Part shown: positions 18,017-27,327 of the stretch, in pieces
Position numbering within the stretch: position 1 is the stretch's first letter
Layout of the letters: every line of letters starts with the position of its first letter
Assembly (NCBI RefSeq): GCF_014697355.1
Contig: NZ_JACJRQ010000016.1
Location: 123,414 to 187,413 of the forward strand
DNA length: 64,000 bases
DNA from: Nostoc calcicola FACHB-3891
Lineage (GTDB): Bacteria; Cyanobacteriota; Cyanobacteriia; Cyanobacteriales; Nostocaceae
Direction: 5' to 3'
Notes under the pieces: generated by a model
Database searches by the model: none
Told to the model about the DNA's origin: nothing
The model's input: only the letters and a program-made list of their open reading frames with translations
Translations under genes and position numbers: made by a program

Positions 18017-18918
18017 GTAGCACACAATCACATGTTTTAACCGTCCCTCTCCCTCCAAATGCCCACCGTTGGGCTGAGGAATTTGCCGCCCAGCAAGATA
18101 ACCCCCAAAAGGGAAAACAAGTTTATCTCAATACCCTAGCTGTTTATGCCGTTCACAGTTATCTCAAATGGCTAAACATTCAAACAGCCCTAAATCAAGG
18201 CGATAGCTGGCATCGTGGTTTAAGGGCGATTTTTGATGTTGCTGACTTAGTTTTGCCTGGTGTTGGCAAACTCGAATGTCGTCCGGTACTACCGGGTGAG
18301 GTTGCCATCGTCTTACCTCCGACAATGACACAAGACCGCATTGGTTATGTAGCAGTTCAGTTTAGTCAGCAGTTAGATTATGTAGAATTACTGGGATTTA
18401 CCCCAGCAGTGACGATGACTGAATCACCAGAAATACTGGAAATAGGACAATTACAATCTTTTGATGCTCTTTTTGAGATCGTACACGGGCGATCGCTATT
18501 GGTAAATCTGCGTCAATGGCTAACGGGAATCTTCCAGCCAGATTGGCAACCCCCAGAGTTAGTGTTTGCTAACAATTTCAGAAGCAGTACTACAATGACT
18601 CGCCCTTCCACAAATTCCATCAGTCGGGCGAAAGTGATTGATTTAGGCAGACAAGTGCTGTTGTTAGTGCAGTTAACTCCCACTGACAGTGAAGTTTTCG
18701 ACATTCGCTTGCGGGTTTATCCGGGTGACGATGCTATTCATCTACCGGCTTCTTTACAACTGATAGTCCTTGATACGGCGGGAAACACTGGTATGGAAGT
18801 CCAAGCAAGAAGCGCAGATGACTGGATGCAACTAGAGTTTAGCTGCCAACACGAGGAAAAATTCAGTGTCAAGATAGTGTTAGGGGAAACAAGTCTGATG
18901 GAAGAGTTTGTTGTTTAA
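18013..18918 (+). CDS. DUF1822-family protein
   Basis: 301 aa. The sequence VPLPPNAHRWAEEFAAQQDNPQKGKQVYLNTLAVYAVHSYLKWL at the start and the LECRPVLPGEVAIVLPP segment (about 93-109) are typical of DUF1822, a cyanobacterial family of unknown function regularly found between a sigma-like gene and CHAT-protease genes. The C-terminal half is beta-rich (LLLVQLTPTDSEVFDIRLRVYPGDD). No membrane segment is seen. Its ATG overlaps the upstream stop codon. A 169-bp gap with inverted repeats separates it from the first CHAT gene. Confidence 0.88.
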   Translation: MSSTQSHVLTVPLPPNAHRWAEEFAAQQDNPQKGKQVYLNTLAVYAVHSYLKWLNIQTALNQGDSWHRGLRAIFDVADLVLPGVGKLECRPVLPGEVAIVLPPTMTQDRIGYVAVQFSQQLDYVELLGFTPAVTMTESPEILEIGQLQSFDALFEIVHGRSLLVNLRQWLTGIFQPDWQPPELVFANNFRSSTTMTRPSTNSISRAKVIDLGRQVLLLVQLTPTDSEVFDIRLRVYPGDDAIHLPASLQLIVLDTAGNTGMEVQARSADDWMQLEFSCQHEEKFSVKIVLGETSLMEEFVV

Positions 18919-19087
18919 GACAAAGAATTCAGGAGTCAGGAGTCAGAATTCAGAATAAATTCTATATATTATGACAGCTAAGCCGTGTCCGCAAGCGTCC
19001 GAATAATCTGGTTTAAATCCTCCATTAATTGATTCTGATTCCTGAATTCTGAATTCTTCTTTTTAAAACAAACAAAAGGAGACAAGA

Positions 19088-21211
19088 ATGGCGATCGTCA
19101 AGTTGAAACTCAGACGTAATTTACCAGATGGATTTCTGGTGATTCTGACGGTGAAGAATTTGGATGAAGAAACAGAAGGGTTTCTGCCTCCGTTACCAGC
19201 AAATTTAGAATCATCCTTTAATGAATGGCAGTCAGCCTATCGCCAAATTGAGGCTGTGCGTTCTTGCGCTACATTCCGTCTCACACCCAAAAGTGCCACA
19301 ATTCATTCCCACGCGGAACAGACTGCCGCAGTCAAAGACCAGCTAAATCAATGGCTGAATACTTCCGATTACAAATGGCGACCAATTCGGGATAGATTAA
19401 TTGCGATCGCTCAGCAATTGCATCAATCAAATGAAGAAATTCGCGTCATCATTGATGCCAAAGATATCGACTTACGTCGCCTTCCTTGGCAAGAATGGAA
19501 TTTATTTGAAGAACACTATCCCAATGCCGAAATTGCTCTCAGTGCGCCCAAAAATAAAAATAAACAGAGCGATAAACTAGTTCCTCAAAGCCAACATATC
19601 AGAATTTTAGTTGCTGTTGGTAGGAGCGATGGGATTAATACAAAAGAGGACTTAAAGCTAATTCAGGATTTAGAAAAAGATGGAGTAGAAGTACTCTGTT
19701 TAATGCAGCCTAGCCGCAAAGATTTGTGTGACGCACTTTGGGATGAACAAGGTTATCATATTTTTGTGTTTACAGGGCACAGTGGAAGTCAAGAAGATGG
19801 ACAGATAGGTTGGATTGAACTCAATGACAAAGATAGCTTGAGTATTGAAGATTTTAAGGAGGCTTTAAAGCAAGCTATTGATAAAGGATTACAGTTAGCA
19901 ATTTTTAATTCCTGCGATGGTTTGGGATTAGCTAACGAACTTGCACAACTACATTTGCCTCAAGTTATTGTGATGCGGGAACCAGTACCCGATCCCGTAG
20001 CAATAGACTTTTTAAGGTACTTTTTCAAAGAATTTACCCATAATCATAAATCACTATTTACTTCTGTTAAAAAAGCACGGAAACGTTTAGAACATTTTAA
20101 GTCAGATTACCCTGGTGCAATTTGGTTGCCAACAATTTGTATCCAAGCCAATGTTGAACCATTAACCTGGCAAGGATTGTCTGAAATTTCTCCGCCAAAG
20201 CCGACTCCAATCAAGCCAGAAAATTCAACTCATCAACCAAAGAAAAACATCAAACCGTGGTTATTAATTGGTTTACTTGGTGTGGTTATAAGTGGTGGTG
20301 TATTATACTTTTTTAATGGGAAAAAACCTGACTCCGATTTGAGTTCCGTCCCTGCTCCCGACGGAATATGGCTATATGGTGGTAGCACATCTTGGGCACC
20401 AATTCGGGAATATGTAGATCCTGAAATCAAAAAAGTCCATCCCCTGTTTGAATTACGCTATACCAATCCGATTAATGGTACACCAGGTTCCGGTACGGGA
20501 ATTCGGATGTTGTTGGAAGGACAACTAACTTTCTCTCTATCTTCCCGTCCGATCGCAGACAGAGAGTATCAACAATCTCAACAACGGGGCTTGAGTCTCA
20601 AACAAATTCCAGTGGCTTTGGAAGGATTAGCGATCGCTGTTCATCCCGATCTGCAAATTCCAGGGTTAAATTTAACACAAATCAAAGAGATTTACACTGG
20701 TAAGATAACTAACTGGAAACAGGTTGGTGGCCCTGACCTAAAAATTACTGCCTACTCCCGTCACGTTGAAGACGCAGGTACTGTCGAGTTTTTAGTTGAC
20801 AATGTTCTCGGTAAAGAAAATCTCGGAAGTCATGTAATATACGTCCACGATACCACAGATGCTCTGAGAAGGTTAGCAAGCGATCCCGGTGGTATTTACT
20901 ACGCTTCGGCACCAGAAGTTGTTCCCCAATGCAAAATTAAGCCACTCCCAATCGCCAGACAAGGAAAGAGTTTTGTAGCTCCTTACATAGAACCTTTGAT
21001 TAAAACCGAGCAATGTCCGAAACAGCGGAACAAGTTAAACATCGATGCTTTCAAAACAGGTGAGTATCCAATTACACGCCAGATGTTTGTCATAGTTAAG
21101 CAGAATAATGGCAGTTTAGAACAACAAGTGGGTGAGGCATACGCCAAAATGCTACTCACAAATCAGGGACAAGAACTGATGCATGAAGCTGGATTTGTAC
21201 GTATCCGTTGA
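19088..21211 (+). CDS. CHAT protease - transmembrane - PstS-like sensor fusion (copy 1)
   Basis: 707 aa. Residues 1-170 form the N-terminal region shared by many cyanobacterial CHAT proteins (DLRRLPWQEWNLFEEHYP). Residues 170-360 form the CHAT caspase-like domain, with catalytic His231 in FTGHSGS and Cys276 in FNSCDGLGLA. A single helix at about 391-409 (WLLIGLLGVVISGGVLYFF) leads to a type 2 binding domain of the PstS group at about 425-707 (YGGSTSWAPI, SGTGIRMLLEGQ, IKEIYTGKITNWKQVGG). With no signal peptide and one helix, the CHAT half should be cytoplasmic and the binding domain periplasmic. AAAAGGAGA precedes the ATG. Copy 2 follows after 19 bp. The fusion suggests ligand- or envelope-triggered proteolysis; the substrate is unknown. 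Confidence 0.9.
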   Translation: MAIVKLKLRRNLPDGFLVILTVKNLDEETEGFLPPLPANLESSFNEWQSAYRQIEAVRSCATFRLTPKSATIHSHAEQTAAVKDQLNQWLNTSDYKWRPIRDRLIAIAQQLHQSNEEIRVIIDAKDIDLRRLPWQEWNLFEEHYPNAEIALSAPKNKNKQSDKLVPQSQHIRILVAVGRSDGINTKEDLKLIQDLEKDGVEVLCLMQPSRKDLCDALWDEQGYHIFVFTGHSGSQEDGQIGWIELNDKDSLSIEDFKEALKQAIDKGLQLAIFNSCDGLGLANELAQLHLPQVIVMREPVPDPVAIDFLRYFFKEFTHNHKSLFTSVKKARKRLEHFKSDYPGAIWLPTICIQANVEPLTWQGLSEISPPKPTPIKPENSTHQPKKNIKPWLLIGLLGVVISGGVLYFFNGKKPDSDLSSVPAPDGIWLYGGSTSWAPIREYVDPEIKKVHPLFELRYTNPINGTPGSGTGIRMLLEGQLTFSLSSRPIADREYQQSQQRGLSLKQIPVALEGLAIAVHPDLQIPGLNLTQIKEIYTGKITNWKQVGGPDLKITAYSRHVEDAGTVEFLVDNVLGKENLGSHVIYVHDTTDALRRLASDPGGIYYASAPEVVPQCKIKPLPIARQGKSFVAPYIEPLIKTEQCPKQRNKLNIDAFKTGEYPITRQMFVIVKQNNGSLEQQVGEAYAKMLLTNQGQELMHEAGFVRIR

Positions 21212-21230
21212 GGAACAAAAGGAGACAGCA

Positions 21231-23339
21231 ATGGCGATCGTTAACTTGAAACTCAGACGCACCTCACAAGACGGATTTTTAGTAATTCTGAGGGCAAAGA
21301 ACTTGGATGAAGAAACAGAAGGGTTTCTGCCTCCATTACTACCAGAATTAGAATCATCTTTCAATCAATGGCAGACAGCCTATCGCCAAATTGAGGCTGT
21401 GCGGTCTTGTGTTGCTCCTGCCCCAGGGTTACGTCTGACACCCAAAAGTGTGACGATTCATTCTCATGCAGAACACACAGGAGCAGTCAAAGATTACCTG
21501 AATCAATGGCTCAATTCTGGGGATAGCAAGTGGCGACCAATCCGGGATAGATTAATTGCGATCGCTCAACAATTGCATCAATCAAATGATGAAATTCGTG
21601 TAATAATTGATGCCACTGACATTGATTTGCGCCGCCTTCCTTGGCAAGCATGGAATTTATTTGAAGAACACTATCCCCAAACCGAAATTGCCCTGAGCAT
21701 CCCGAAAAACGCAAATCAACAAAGCAATAAACTAGTTCTCAAAAGTACAAAAGTCAGAATCTTAGTTGCTGTCGGCAGAAGTGACGGCATTAATACAAAA
21801 GATGACTTGAAGGTAATTCAAGATTTAGAAAAACATGGGGTAGAAGTAGTCTGTTTAATTCAGCCTAGCCGCAAGGAATTGTGTGAATCGCTTTGGGATG
21901 AAAAAGGCTACCATATTTTCGTCTTTACGGGACATAGTGGCAGTCAACAAGATGGGCAAATAGGTTGGATTGAACTCAACGATCGAGATAGCTTGACTAT
22001 TGAGGAGTTTAAGGAAGCTTTCAAGCAAGCTATTGGCAAAGGATTGCAATTAGGAATTTTTAATTCCTGCGATGGGTTGGGATTAGCTAACCAAATTGCC
22101 CAACTACATTTACCTCAAATTATTGTCATGCGGGAACCCGTCCCAGATCCAGTAGCTGTGGAGTTTTTAAAGTACTTTTTTCAAGAGTTTTCCTGCAACA
22201 GTTCCCTGTTTAATTCTGTACAAAAAGCACGTAAACGCTTAGAACATTTTAAGTCTGATTACCCTGGTGCAATTTGGTTGCCGACAATTTGTATTGAACC
22301 CAATTTTGAACCGTTGAATTGGCAAGAATTGTCTGGAATTTCCCAGCGAATTCTGTCTCCTGTCAAGTCAGATAATTCACTTCATCAACCTCAGAAAAAT
22401 ATCAATCTGTGGTTGTTAACTGGCTTAATTAGTGTAGCGATTAGTAGTGCTGTATATATTGCTTGGAATACAGTGTTCCCATCGCCTCCTTCGGGAATAT
22501 TTCGTAATGGTGGTAGTACTTCATACGCACCAATTAGAGCATTAGTTAATGAGAAGATTAAAAAAAAATGGCCTCAATTTAAGTTGACACACTGGAAGCA
22601 TCCTACTCTGCCACAAAATTCAGGAACAGGAATCAAGATGTTGCTAGAAGGCCAAATCTCTTTGGCTGAGTCTGCACGATTTGTAAATGATGAGGAGTCT
22701 GAACGTGCGACCAACAAGGGGATAAAGTTGAAGCACGTTGCTGTAGCGATGGATGCAATTGCGATCGTTGTTAATCGTGATTTAAATGTTTCTGGTTTGA
22801 GCATAGATCAACTCAAAGATATCTATACACGTAAAGTCAGTAATTGGAAAGAAGTTGGTGGCCCTGATATTCCAATCACACCGTACTTCCATTCTGGAAA
22901 CGGTGGTTCAACTGCATTTTTAAAAGATAGTATTTTAGGACATAATCAATTAGATTTACCTGTTACCTTTGTTAGTATTACTCCAACAGAAATTTTAAAC
23001 CTGGTCAAAAAATCTCCTGGAGGTATTTATTATACTTCTGCTCCTCAAGTGATTAATCAATGTACTGTGAAAACCATACCAATTATTCTGAAGAATAAGA
23101 CCAAAATTGCTCTCGATCAGCCGGGAAATATGCCAGGTAAAAACTGCCCTTGGGAACATAATAAAATCAATATTGAAGCGATAAAAAACAATACTTATCC
23201 ACTATCGCGTTACTTGTTCATAATTATTAAACAAGATGGTCAAGAGGACGAAAAAGCAGGAGAATTTTTGGCGAATTATCTATTGACGGCTGAAGGACAA
23301 GATTTAGTTGAGCAAGCTGGGTTTGTTAGGGTGCGCTGA
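21231..23339 (+). CDS. CHAT protease - transmembrane - PstS-like sensor fusion (copy 2)
   Basis: 702 aa from the ATG at 21231, chosen because it has the same AAAAGGAGA leader and MAIV start as copy 1; an ATG at 21183 lies inside copy 1. Domain order is the same: CHAT with His235 (FTGHSGS) and Cys280 (FNSCDGLGLA), one helix at about 392-412 (WLLTGLISVAISSAVYIAW), then a PstS-like domain (NGGSTSYAPI, SGTGIKMLLEGQ, LKDIYTRKVSNWKEVGG). The CHAT half is nearly identical to copy 1 by eye, but the binding domain is clearly less similar. This fits a tandem duplication in which the sensor changed and the effector was kept. It is probably cotranscribed with copy 1. Confidence 0.9.
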   Translation: MAIVNLKLRRTSQDGFLVILRAKNLDEETEGFLPPLLPELESSFNQWQTAYRQIEAVRSCVAPAPGLRLTPKSVTIHSHAEHTGAVKDYLNQWLNSGDSKWRPIRDRLIAIAQQLHQSNDEIRVIIDATDIDLRRLPWQAWNLFEEHYPQTEIALSIPKNANQQSNKLVLKSTKVRILVAVGRSDGINTKDDLKVIQDLEKHGVEVVCLIQPSRKELCESLWDEKGYHIFVFTGHSGSQQDGQIGWIELNDRDSLTIEEFKEAFKQAIGKGLQLGIFNSCDGLGLANQIAQLHLPQIIVMREPVPDPVAVEFLKYFFQEFSCNSSLFNSVQKARKRLEHFKSDYPGAIWLPTICIEPNFEPLNWQELSGISQRILSPVKSDNSLHQPQKNINLWLLTGLISVAISSAVYIAWNTVFPSPPSGIFRNGGSTSYAPIRALVNEKIKKKWPQFKLTHWKHPTLPQNSGTGIKMLLEGQISLAESARFVNDEESERATNKGIKLKHVAVAMDAIAIVVNRDLNVSGLSIDQLKDIYTRKVSNWKEVGGPDIPITPYFHSGNGGSTAFLKDSILGHNQLDLPVTFVSITPTEILNLVKKSPGGIYYTSAPQVINQCTVKTIPIILKNKTKIALDQPGNMPGKNCPWEHNKINIEAIKNNTYPLSRYLFIIIKQDGQEDEKAGEFLANYLLTAEGQDLVEQAGFVRVR

Positions 23340-23350
23340 TTTAGTAGTAA

Positions 23351-23513
23351 GAGGATCTTTTAAAAGTCCTCTTGTTGTTATCAAAACGTTTTAGATCCCC
23401 CTAAATCCCCCTTAAAAAGGGGGACTTTGATTCCGGTTACCCCTTTTTTAAGGGGGGTTAGGGGGGATATCAAAGTGCCTAAAGTCACAGCGAAACACTT
23501 TTAAAACAACCTC
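23351..23513. mobile_element. MITE-like element, copy A
   Basis: 163 bp with terminal inverted repeats GAGGATCTTTTAAAAG and CTTTTAAAACAACCTC (14 of 16 matched) and a palindromic GATCCCCCTAAATCCCCC core. There is no coding capacity. A second copy of similar length lies at 44320-44483. Confidence 0.8.
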
Positions 23514-23533
23514 TAAGGAAATACCAAAAAATA

Positions 23534-23645
23534 GGCGTTGCTAAATTGCAGTATAAATCCAGATATAGAGACGTTGCATTGCAACGTCTCTACAAAGATT
23601 TTGATATCACGCACAATCTTTTTCATACATGAAATCAGCAACGCC
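23534..23645. mobile_element. Second MITE-like element with GGCGTTGCT ends
   Basis: 112 bp bounded by GGCGTTGCT and AGCAACGCC, with an internal perfect palindrome around GAGACGTTGCATTGCAACGTCTC. Such ends are typical of non-autonomous relatives of insertion sequences. With the element at 23351 it fills most of the 418-bp gap between the CHAT pair and the SPFH gene. Confidence 0.65.
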
Positions 23646-23757
23646 AAAAAAGAAATTATTTGAATGTATCAGGGTTTCTGTGGAATGGTATTAGTTTCAT
23701 AAAACAGTCTGGGAATTATGTAATTAAGTATATCCGTCTTAACCACCAGAAAAAATC

Positions 23758-24654
23758 ATGGGTTTTATAGTCTCTCTTCTAGCTAACCTGATTGCAATTC
23801 TCGTTTATCTCAATACAGATAAGATATCTGGCGAAAAGTCACGTTTAGCAATACGCACAATTACAATATTGATTGGCAGTATCGCGCTGCTAAATTCTAT
23901 TTCTAGGCTTTTGGTGATTGTCCCACCAGGCAATGTTGGTGTCGTCAACTTGTTTGGTGAGGTTTCCGAAACTACTCTTAAGCCTGGTGTCCACTTGCTT
24001 AACCCTTTGAGCAAAGTGCTGAATTTTTCCACTCGCCTTAAGGATATAAAGGAAAACGTAGATGCAACATCCCAAGAAGGTTTGAGCCTAAATCTTGATG
24101 TCAGCCTTCAGTACAAGCTTGACCCGCAGAAGGCGGCTACAGTATATAAGACAATTGGAGCTGACGAAACACAACTTGTGATTTCCAGATTCCGCTCTAC
24201 CGTCCGCGCCATCACGGCAAACTACCCAGCCAGTGCTATTTACTCTACCAAACGCCAAGAAATCGCCCAAAAAATTGACCAACAACTGACTCAGGAGATA
24301 CCCGCTTTAGGTTTCATTGTTGAGGAAGCTCTTTTAAGAAACGTTAAAATGCCTGATACTCTACAAGCTGCAATTCAAAACAAACTCAAGACAGAGCAAG
24401 AAAATCAGCAGATGAAATTTGTTTTAGAGAAAGAGCGTCAAGAAGCAGAACGAAAACGTATTGAAGCGCGAGGCATAGCTGATTCCCAAAAAATTATCTC
24501 TGGTGGACTTACCAATCAAGTACTGCAATTACGGGCAATTGAAGCTACAGAAAAGTTAGCTCAATCTAATAATTCTAAGCTTGTAATTATTGGTTCTGAA
24601 AAAGGCGGAGTGCCTATTCTAATCCAGTCAGAACCAGGAATCTCAAAGCCGTAA
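23758..24654 (+). CDS. SPFH/prohibitin-family membrane protein
   Basis: 298 aa. Two N-terminal hydrophobic segments (about 3-18 and 31-52) precede an SPFH/prohibitin domain (LVIVPPGNVGVVNLFGEV, LKPGVHLLNPL, LSLNLDVSLQYKLDP, about 50-230) and a charged coiled coil (KERQEAERKRIEARGIADSQKII). Prohibitin-type proteins form ring scaffolds in membranes, often regulating proteases or membrane integrity. It follows the CHAT pair on the same strand, with two MITE-like elements between, so it may have its own promoter. With the PspA-like gene it gives this locus two membrane-scaffold families. Confidence 0.9.
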   Translation: MGFIVSLLANLIAILVYLNTDKISGEKSRLAIRTITILIGSIALLNSISRLLVIVPPGNVGVVNLFGEVSETTLKPGVHLLNPLSKVLNFSTRLKDIKENVDATSQEGLSLNLDVSLQYKLDPQKAATVYKTIGADETQLVISRFRSTVRAITANYPASAIYSTKRQEIAQKIDQQLTQEIPALGFIVEEALLRNVKMPDTLQAAIQNKLKTEQENQQMKFVLEKERQEAERKRIEARGIADSQKIISGGLTNQVLQLRAIEATEKLAQSNNSKLVIIGSEKGGVPILIQSEPGISKP

Positions 24655-24684
24655 AATTTCTTATGTGTTGAACTGTTAATTTTT

Positions 24685-25470
24685 TTAATGTAATCCTTGC
24701 TGTTGCAATAATTCATTCGCCCAAATTACATCAGCTTCAGAAAGAGGCGGAACTGGTTCACGAGTGTAGTCTATAGCCAAATCAAATCCGGCGCGCTCGT
24801 ATACGCCGTGTATCAATGCTTGTAAATCTACTAACGGTTCTGTATCACCCCGACGTAGAGGTAACAAAAAAGTTGGAATCTGCTCTTGTAGTCCAAAGGG
24901 ATATAATTCAGCTTTGGGGCGAGATTCACTGCGACTTACCAAAATCCCATAATCTGACTTAATTTGATTACCCAAGATTGGCATCGGTTCGCCACCACGC
25001 AACAAATCTATTTCAATCAGATGAGTTAAGCTACCTAATACTTGCTGGCGCTTGTTTTCGTATGCCTTTCTTCCTTCTCCAGGACGCTTATTTTTTGGAG
25101 ATAAAACCTCAATTGCAACCACAACTTCTCCTGTTCCAACTTCCCGCACCTCTAGGTATCCTTCTCGCACCTCTTCTGGCATGGGAACGTTAACAGTTGT
25201 TGGTTTTGCAGGTGGTGAAGCTACTGCAATATTAAATTTCTCTTTATCTGTGTTTGTTAAAGAACGTCCTATGGTTACATCGGGAATACCAATGAGAATA
25301 GAATTTTCATCTATCATTTGGTATACTCTTTTTTCAACTGCCACTCGATATTTCGGTCGTAGTTGAGGAGCAATTGCATCCGCGATCGCAATGATTAATC
25401 GACTGTGAACTTCAGGCCAGAGTTCTGGATTTTCTAGGTAGGGGTTCATCCCTGGAAACGGCGAAGGCAT
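24685..25470 (-). CDS. DUF4058-family protein
   Basis: 261 aa. The start MPSPFPGMNPYLENPELWPEVH and the internal VVVAIEVLSPKNKRPGEGRKAYENKRQQVL segment are diagnostic of DUF4058, a cyanobacterial family with a likely restriction-endonuclease-like fold (EVLSP...K). Function is unknown and members are often multi-copy. It is convergent with the SPFH gene with 30 bp between. Confidence 0.88.
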   Translation of the reverse strand: MPSPFPGMNPYLENPELWPEVHSRLIIAIADAIAPQLRPKYRVAVEKRVYQMIDENSILIGIPDVTIGRSLTNTDKEKFNIAVASPPAKPTTVNVPMPEEVREGYLEVREVGTGEVVVAIEVLSPKNKRPGEGRKAYENKRQQVLGSLTHLIEIDLLRGGEPMPILGNQIKSDYGILVSRSESRPKAELYPFGLQEQIPTFLLPLRRGDTEPLVDLQALIHGVYERAGFDLAIDYTREPVPPLSEADVIWANELLQQQGLH

Positions 25471-25559
25471 AAGCTTGACAAAACAAGAGTCTTAATGTAC
25501 ATACTAGCAATCTGCTTTGTACAATTCTTACTATAAAAAGCCAAATTTTCACTTCCAGT

Positions 25560-25745
25560 ATGAACAACACACAAAAATGGTATATTATCAAGCGTTCTGC
25601 TGGTTATTGCGAAATAGTATCCAGGGACCAGATAGGGGAAGACGATCCAGAGATTATAGAACAGTGGGGGCCTTATAGTTCACAAGAAGAAGCGATCGCC
25701 CGTCGTGTCGGACTCATTAGAACTGGGAAGTGCCAACCAGTTTGA
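25560..25745 (+). CDS. Small conserved cyanobacterial protein (61 aa)
   Basis: The protein begins MNNTQKWYIIKRSAGYCEIV and ends EEAIARRVGLIRTGKCQPV. I recall close relatives in Nostoc-type genomes, sometimes labelled as a DDE-transposase-family protein without clear reason. The WYIIK...EQWGPYSSQEEAIARR pattern looks like a small alpha-beta domain. It is divergent from the DUF4058 gene. No function can be assigned. Confidence 0.7.
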   Translation: MNNTQKWYIIKRSAGYCEIVSRDQIGEDDPEIIEQWGPYSSQEEAIARRVGLIRTGKCQPV

Positions 25746-25882
25746 GTAGGGCATTGGGCAAAGGTAAGAGGATGGGGGGATAAGGGGATGGGGAGATGGG
25801 GGGAAAGAAGAATTACTTTCTCCCCATCTCCCTCATCTCCCTCATGCCCAATGCCCCACGCACCATACCCACAGGAGCATGG

Positions 25883-27169
25883 TTATTTTTCTGCTGTGGC
25901 TGTTGGTTTAGCAGCAAGTTGCTTACCTATTACTTCTACTGCTTTAGCGAATTGGGGGTCTTTTAGGGTAGCGAGTTTGTCACGTTCGTTGAGCCACAAG
26001 TCCTGTCGCTGGGCATCAGTTAAATCTACCTTCACATCTGGATCGATACCATGCTTATTAATATCGCGATCGCTAGGTGTGTGGTATTTTGCAATGGTCA
26101 CTGCTAAACCTGAACCATCTTCTAGGGGGCGTACCGATTGCACCAATCCCTTACCGAAGGTTTGAGTACCCACCAAAACTGCACGCTTGTTGTCCTGCAA
26201 AGCTCCTGAGAGTATTTCACTGGCACTAGCTGAACCTTTATCCACTAATACCACCAACGGTTTATTTGTCAGCGCCCGCCCGTTTGCCACCTCTCGTTCT
26301 CGCTCACCTTGGCGGTCAATTGTGGAAACGATTGTGCCTTTATTTAACCACATCCGAGCAATTTCTATACTGGAGAACAATAAACCGCCTGGATTACCAC
26401 GTAAATCGAGGATATATCCGGATACTTTCTTGCTTTCTAAATCTCTGATAGCAGCTTGCATTTCTTTACCAGCATTGGCGCTGAATTGATTCAGGCGAAT
26501 GTAGCCAAGGTTACCTGCTGGAGTTTGTTTTTGAGAATATTTAACTGGATGAATTTCAATCCGCGCTCGTTTGATGTTAAATTGCTTTGTCTGACCGTTT
26601 CGCTGAATCGTTAGGCTGACTTGGGTTCCTGCTTCACCTCGAATCAAAGATACTGCCTGATTGGTATCCATCCCCTTGGTACTTTTGTCGTCAATTTTGA
26701 GGATGACATCTTTGGCTAAAACACCAGCTTTAAAGGCTGGCGTATCTTCAATTGGTGCAATTACAACCAGTTGTTTGGTTTTTTCATCCTGACTGATTGT
26801 GATACCAATTCCTGTCAACTCTCCAGAGGTATCGACTTGCATATTTTTGAATTCCTCTGGGTCCATAAATCGGGTGTAGGGGTCATCTAGCTTTTTGAGC
26901 ATTTCCCGAATGGACTTATAAGCTTCCTGTTGATTACTGTAGGACTTGTTCTTCACATATTCGTTACGAACAGCCTGCCAATCTACCTGGTTAAAAGTAC
27001 CGTCTACGTAATTACGGTATATATTTTGCCATACTTCGTCCACTAATTCTTTAGGACTTGCTTTAAATAAAGCCTGACCTCGCGAGTGAATGCCAAGGCT
27101 AGTAACTGCGATCGTGGAGAGTGTCACTACCGTAGCACCCAAAACAAGCCTATTTTTTGTAATCACCAT
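25883..27169 (-). CDS. Carboxyl-terminal processing protease (S41 family)
   Basis: About 428 aa from the ATG at 27169 (MVITKNRLVLG); an upstream start would add 25 residues that lack signal-peptide character. An N-terminal membrane/signal segment is followed by a helical region, a PDZ domain (ELTGIGITIS to LIRGEAGTQVSL) and the S41 catalytic core with the Ser of KGSASASEI and the Lys of TFGKGLVQS. CtpA/B-type enzymes trim C-termini of exported proteins such as D1. This one probably acts in the lumen or periplasm. Which Ctp paralogue it is cannot be decided here. Confidence 0.92.
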   Translation of the reverse strand: MVITKNRLVLGATVVTLSTIAVTSLGIHSRGQALFKASPKELVDEVWQNIYRNYVDGTFNQVDWQAVRNEYVKNKSYSNQQEAYKSIREMLKKLDDPYTRFMDPEEFKNMQVDTSGELTGIGITISQDEKTKQLVVIAPIEDTPAFKAGVLAKDVILKIDDKSTKGMDTNQAVSLIRGEAGTQVSLTIQRNGQTKQFNIKRARIEIHPVKYSQKQTPAGNLGYIRLNQFSANAGKEMQAAIRDLESKKVSGYILDLRGNPGGLLFSSIEIARMWLNKGTIVSTIDRQGEREREVANGRALTNKPLVVLVDKGSASASEILSGALQDNKRAVLVGTQTFGKGLVQSVRPLEDGSGLAVTIAKYHTPSDRDINKHGIDPDVKVDLTDAQRQDLWLNERDKLATLKDPQFAKAVEVIGKQLAAKPTATAEK

Positions 27170-27327
27170 AATGACAGCTGCGTCAGAGGGAAAATTTATA
27201 GTCAGTATGCTCAATCTAACACAGGGTATTACTGTAGAGGTCAAGCATGTATTTCTAATTTCAACAAAATACTTGACAATCAGGCGATCTTGGTGGTTAT
27301 CTATACAAAAGTTTTAAAAAGTGGGCA

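Noticed and set aside
18976..19030. A GGTTTAAATCC word that recalls a tRNA T-arm
   Set aside because: No cloverleaf can be drawn around it by eye and it sits in an inverted-repeat block.
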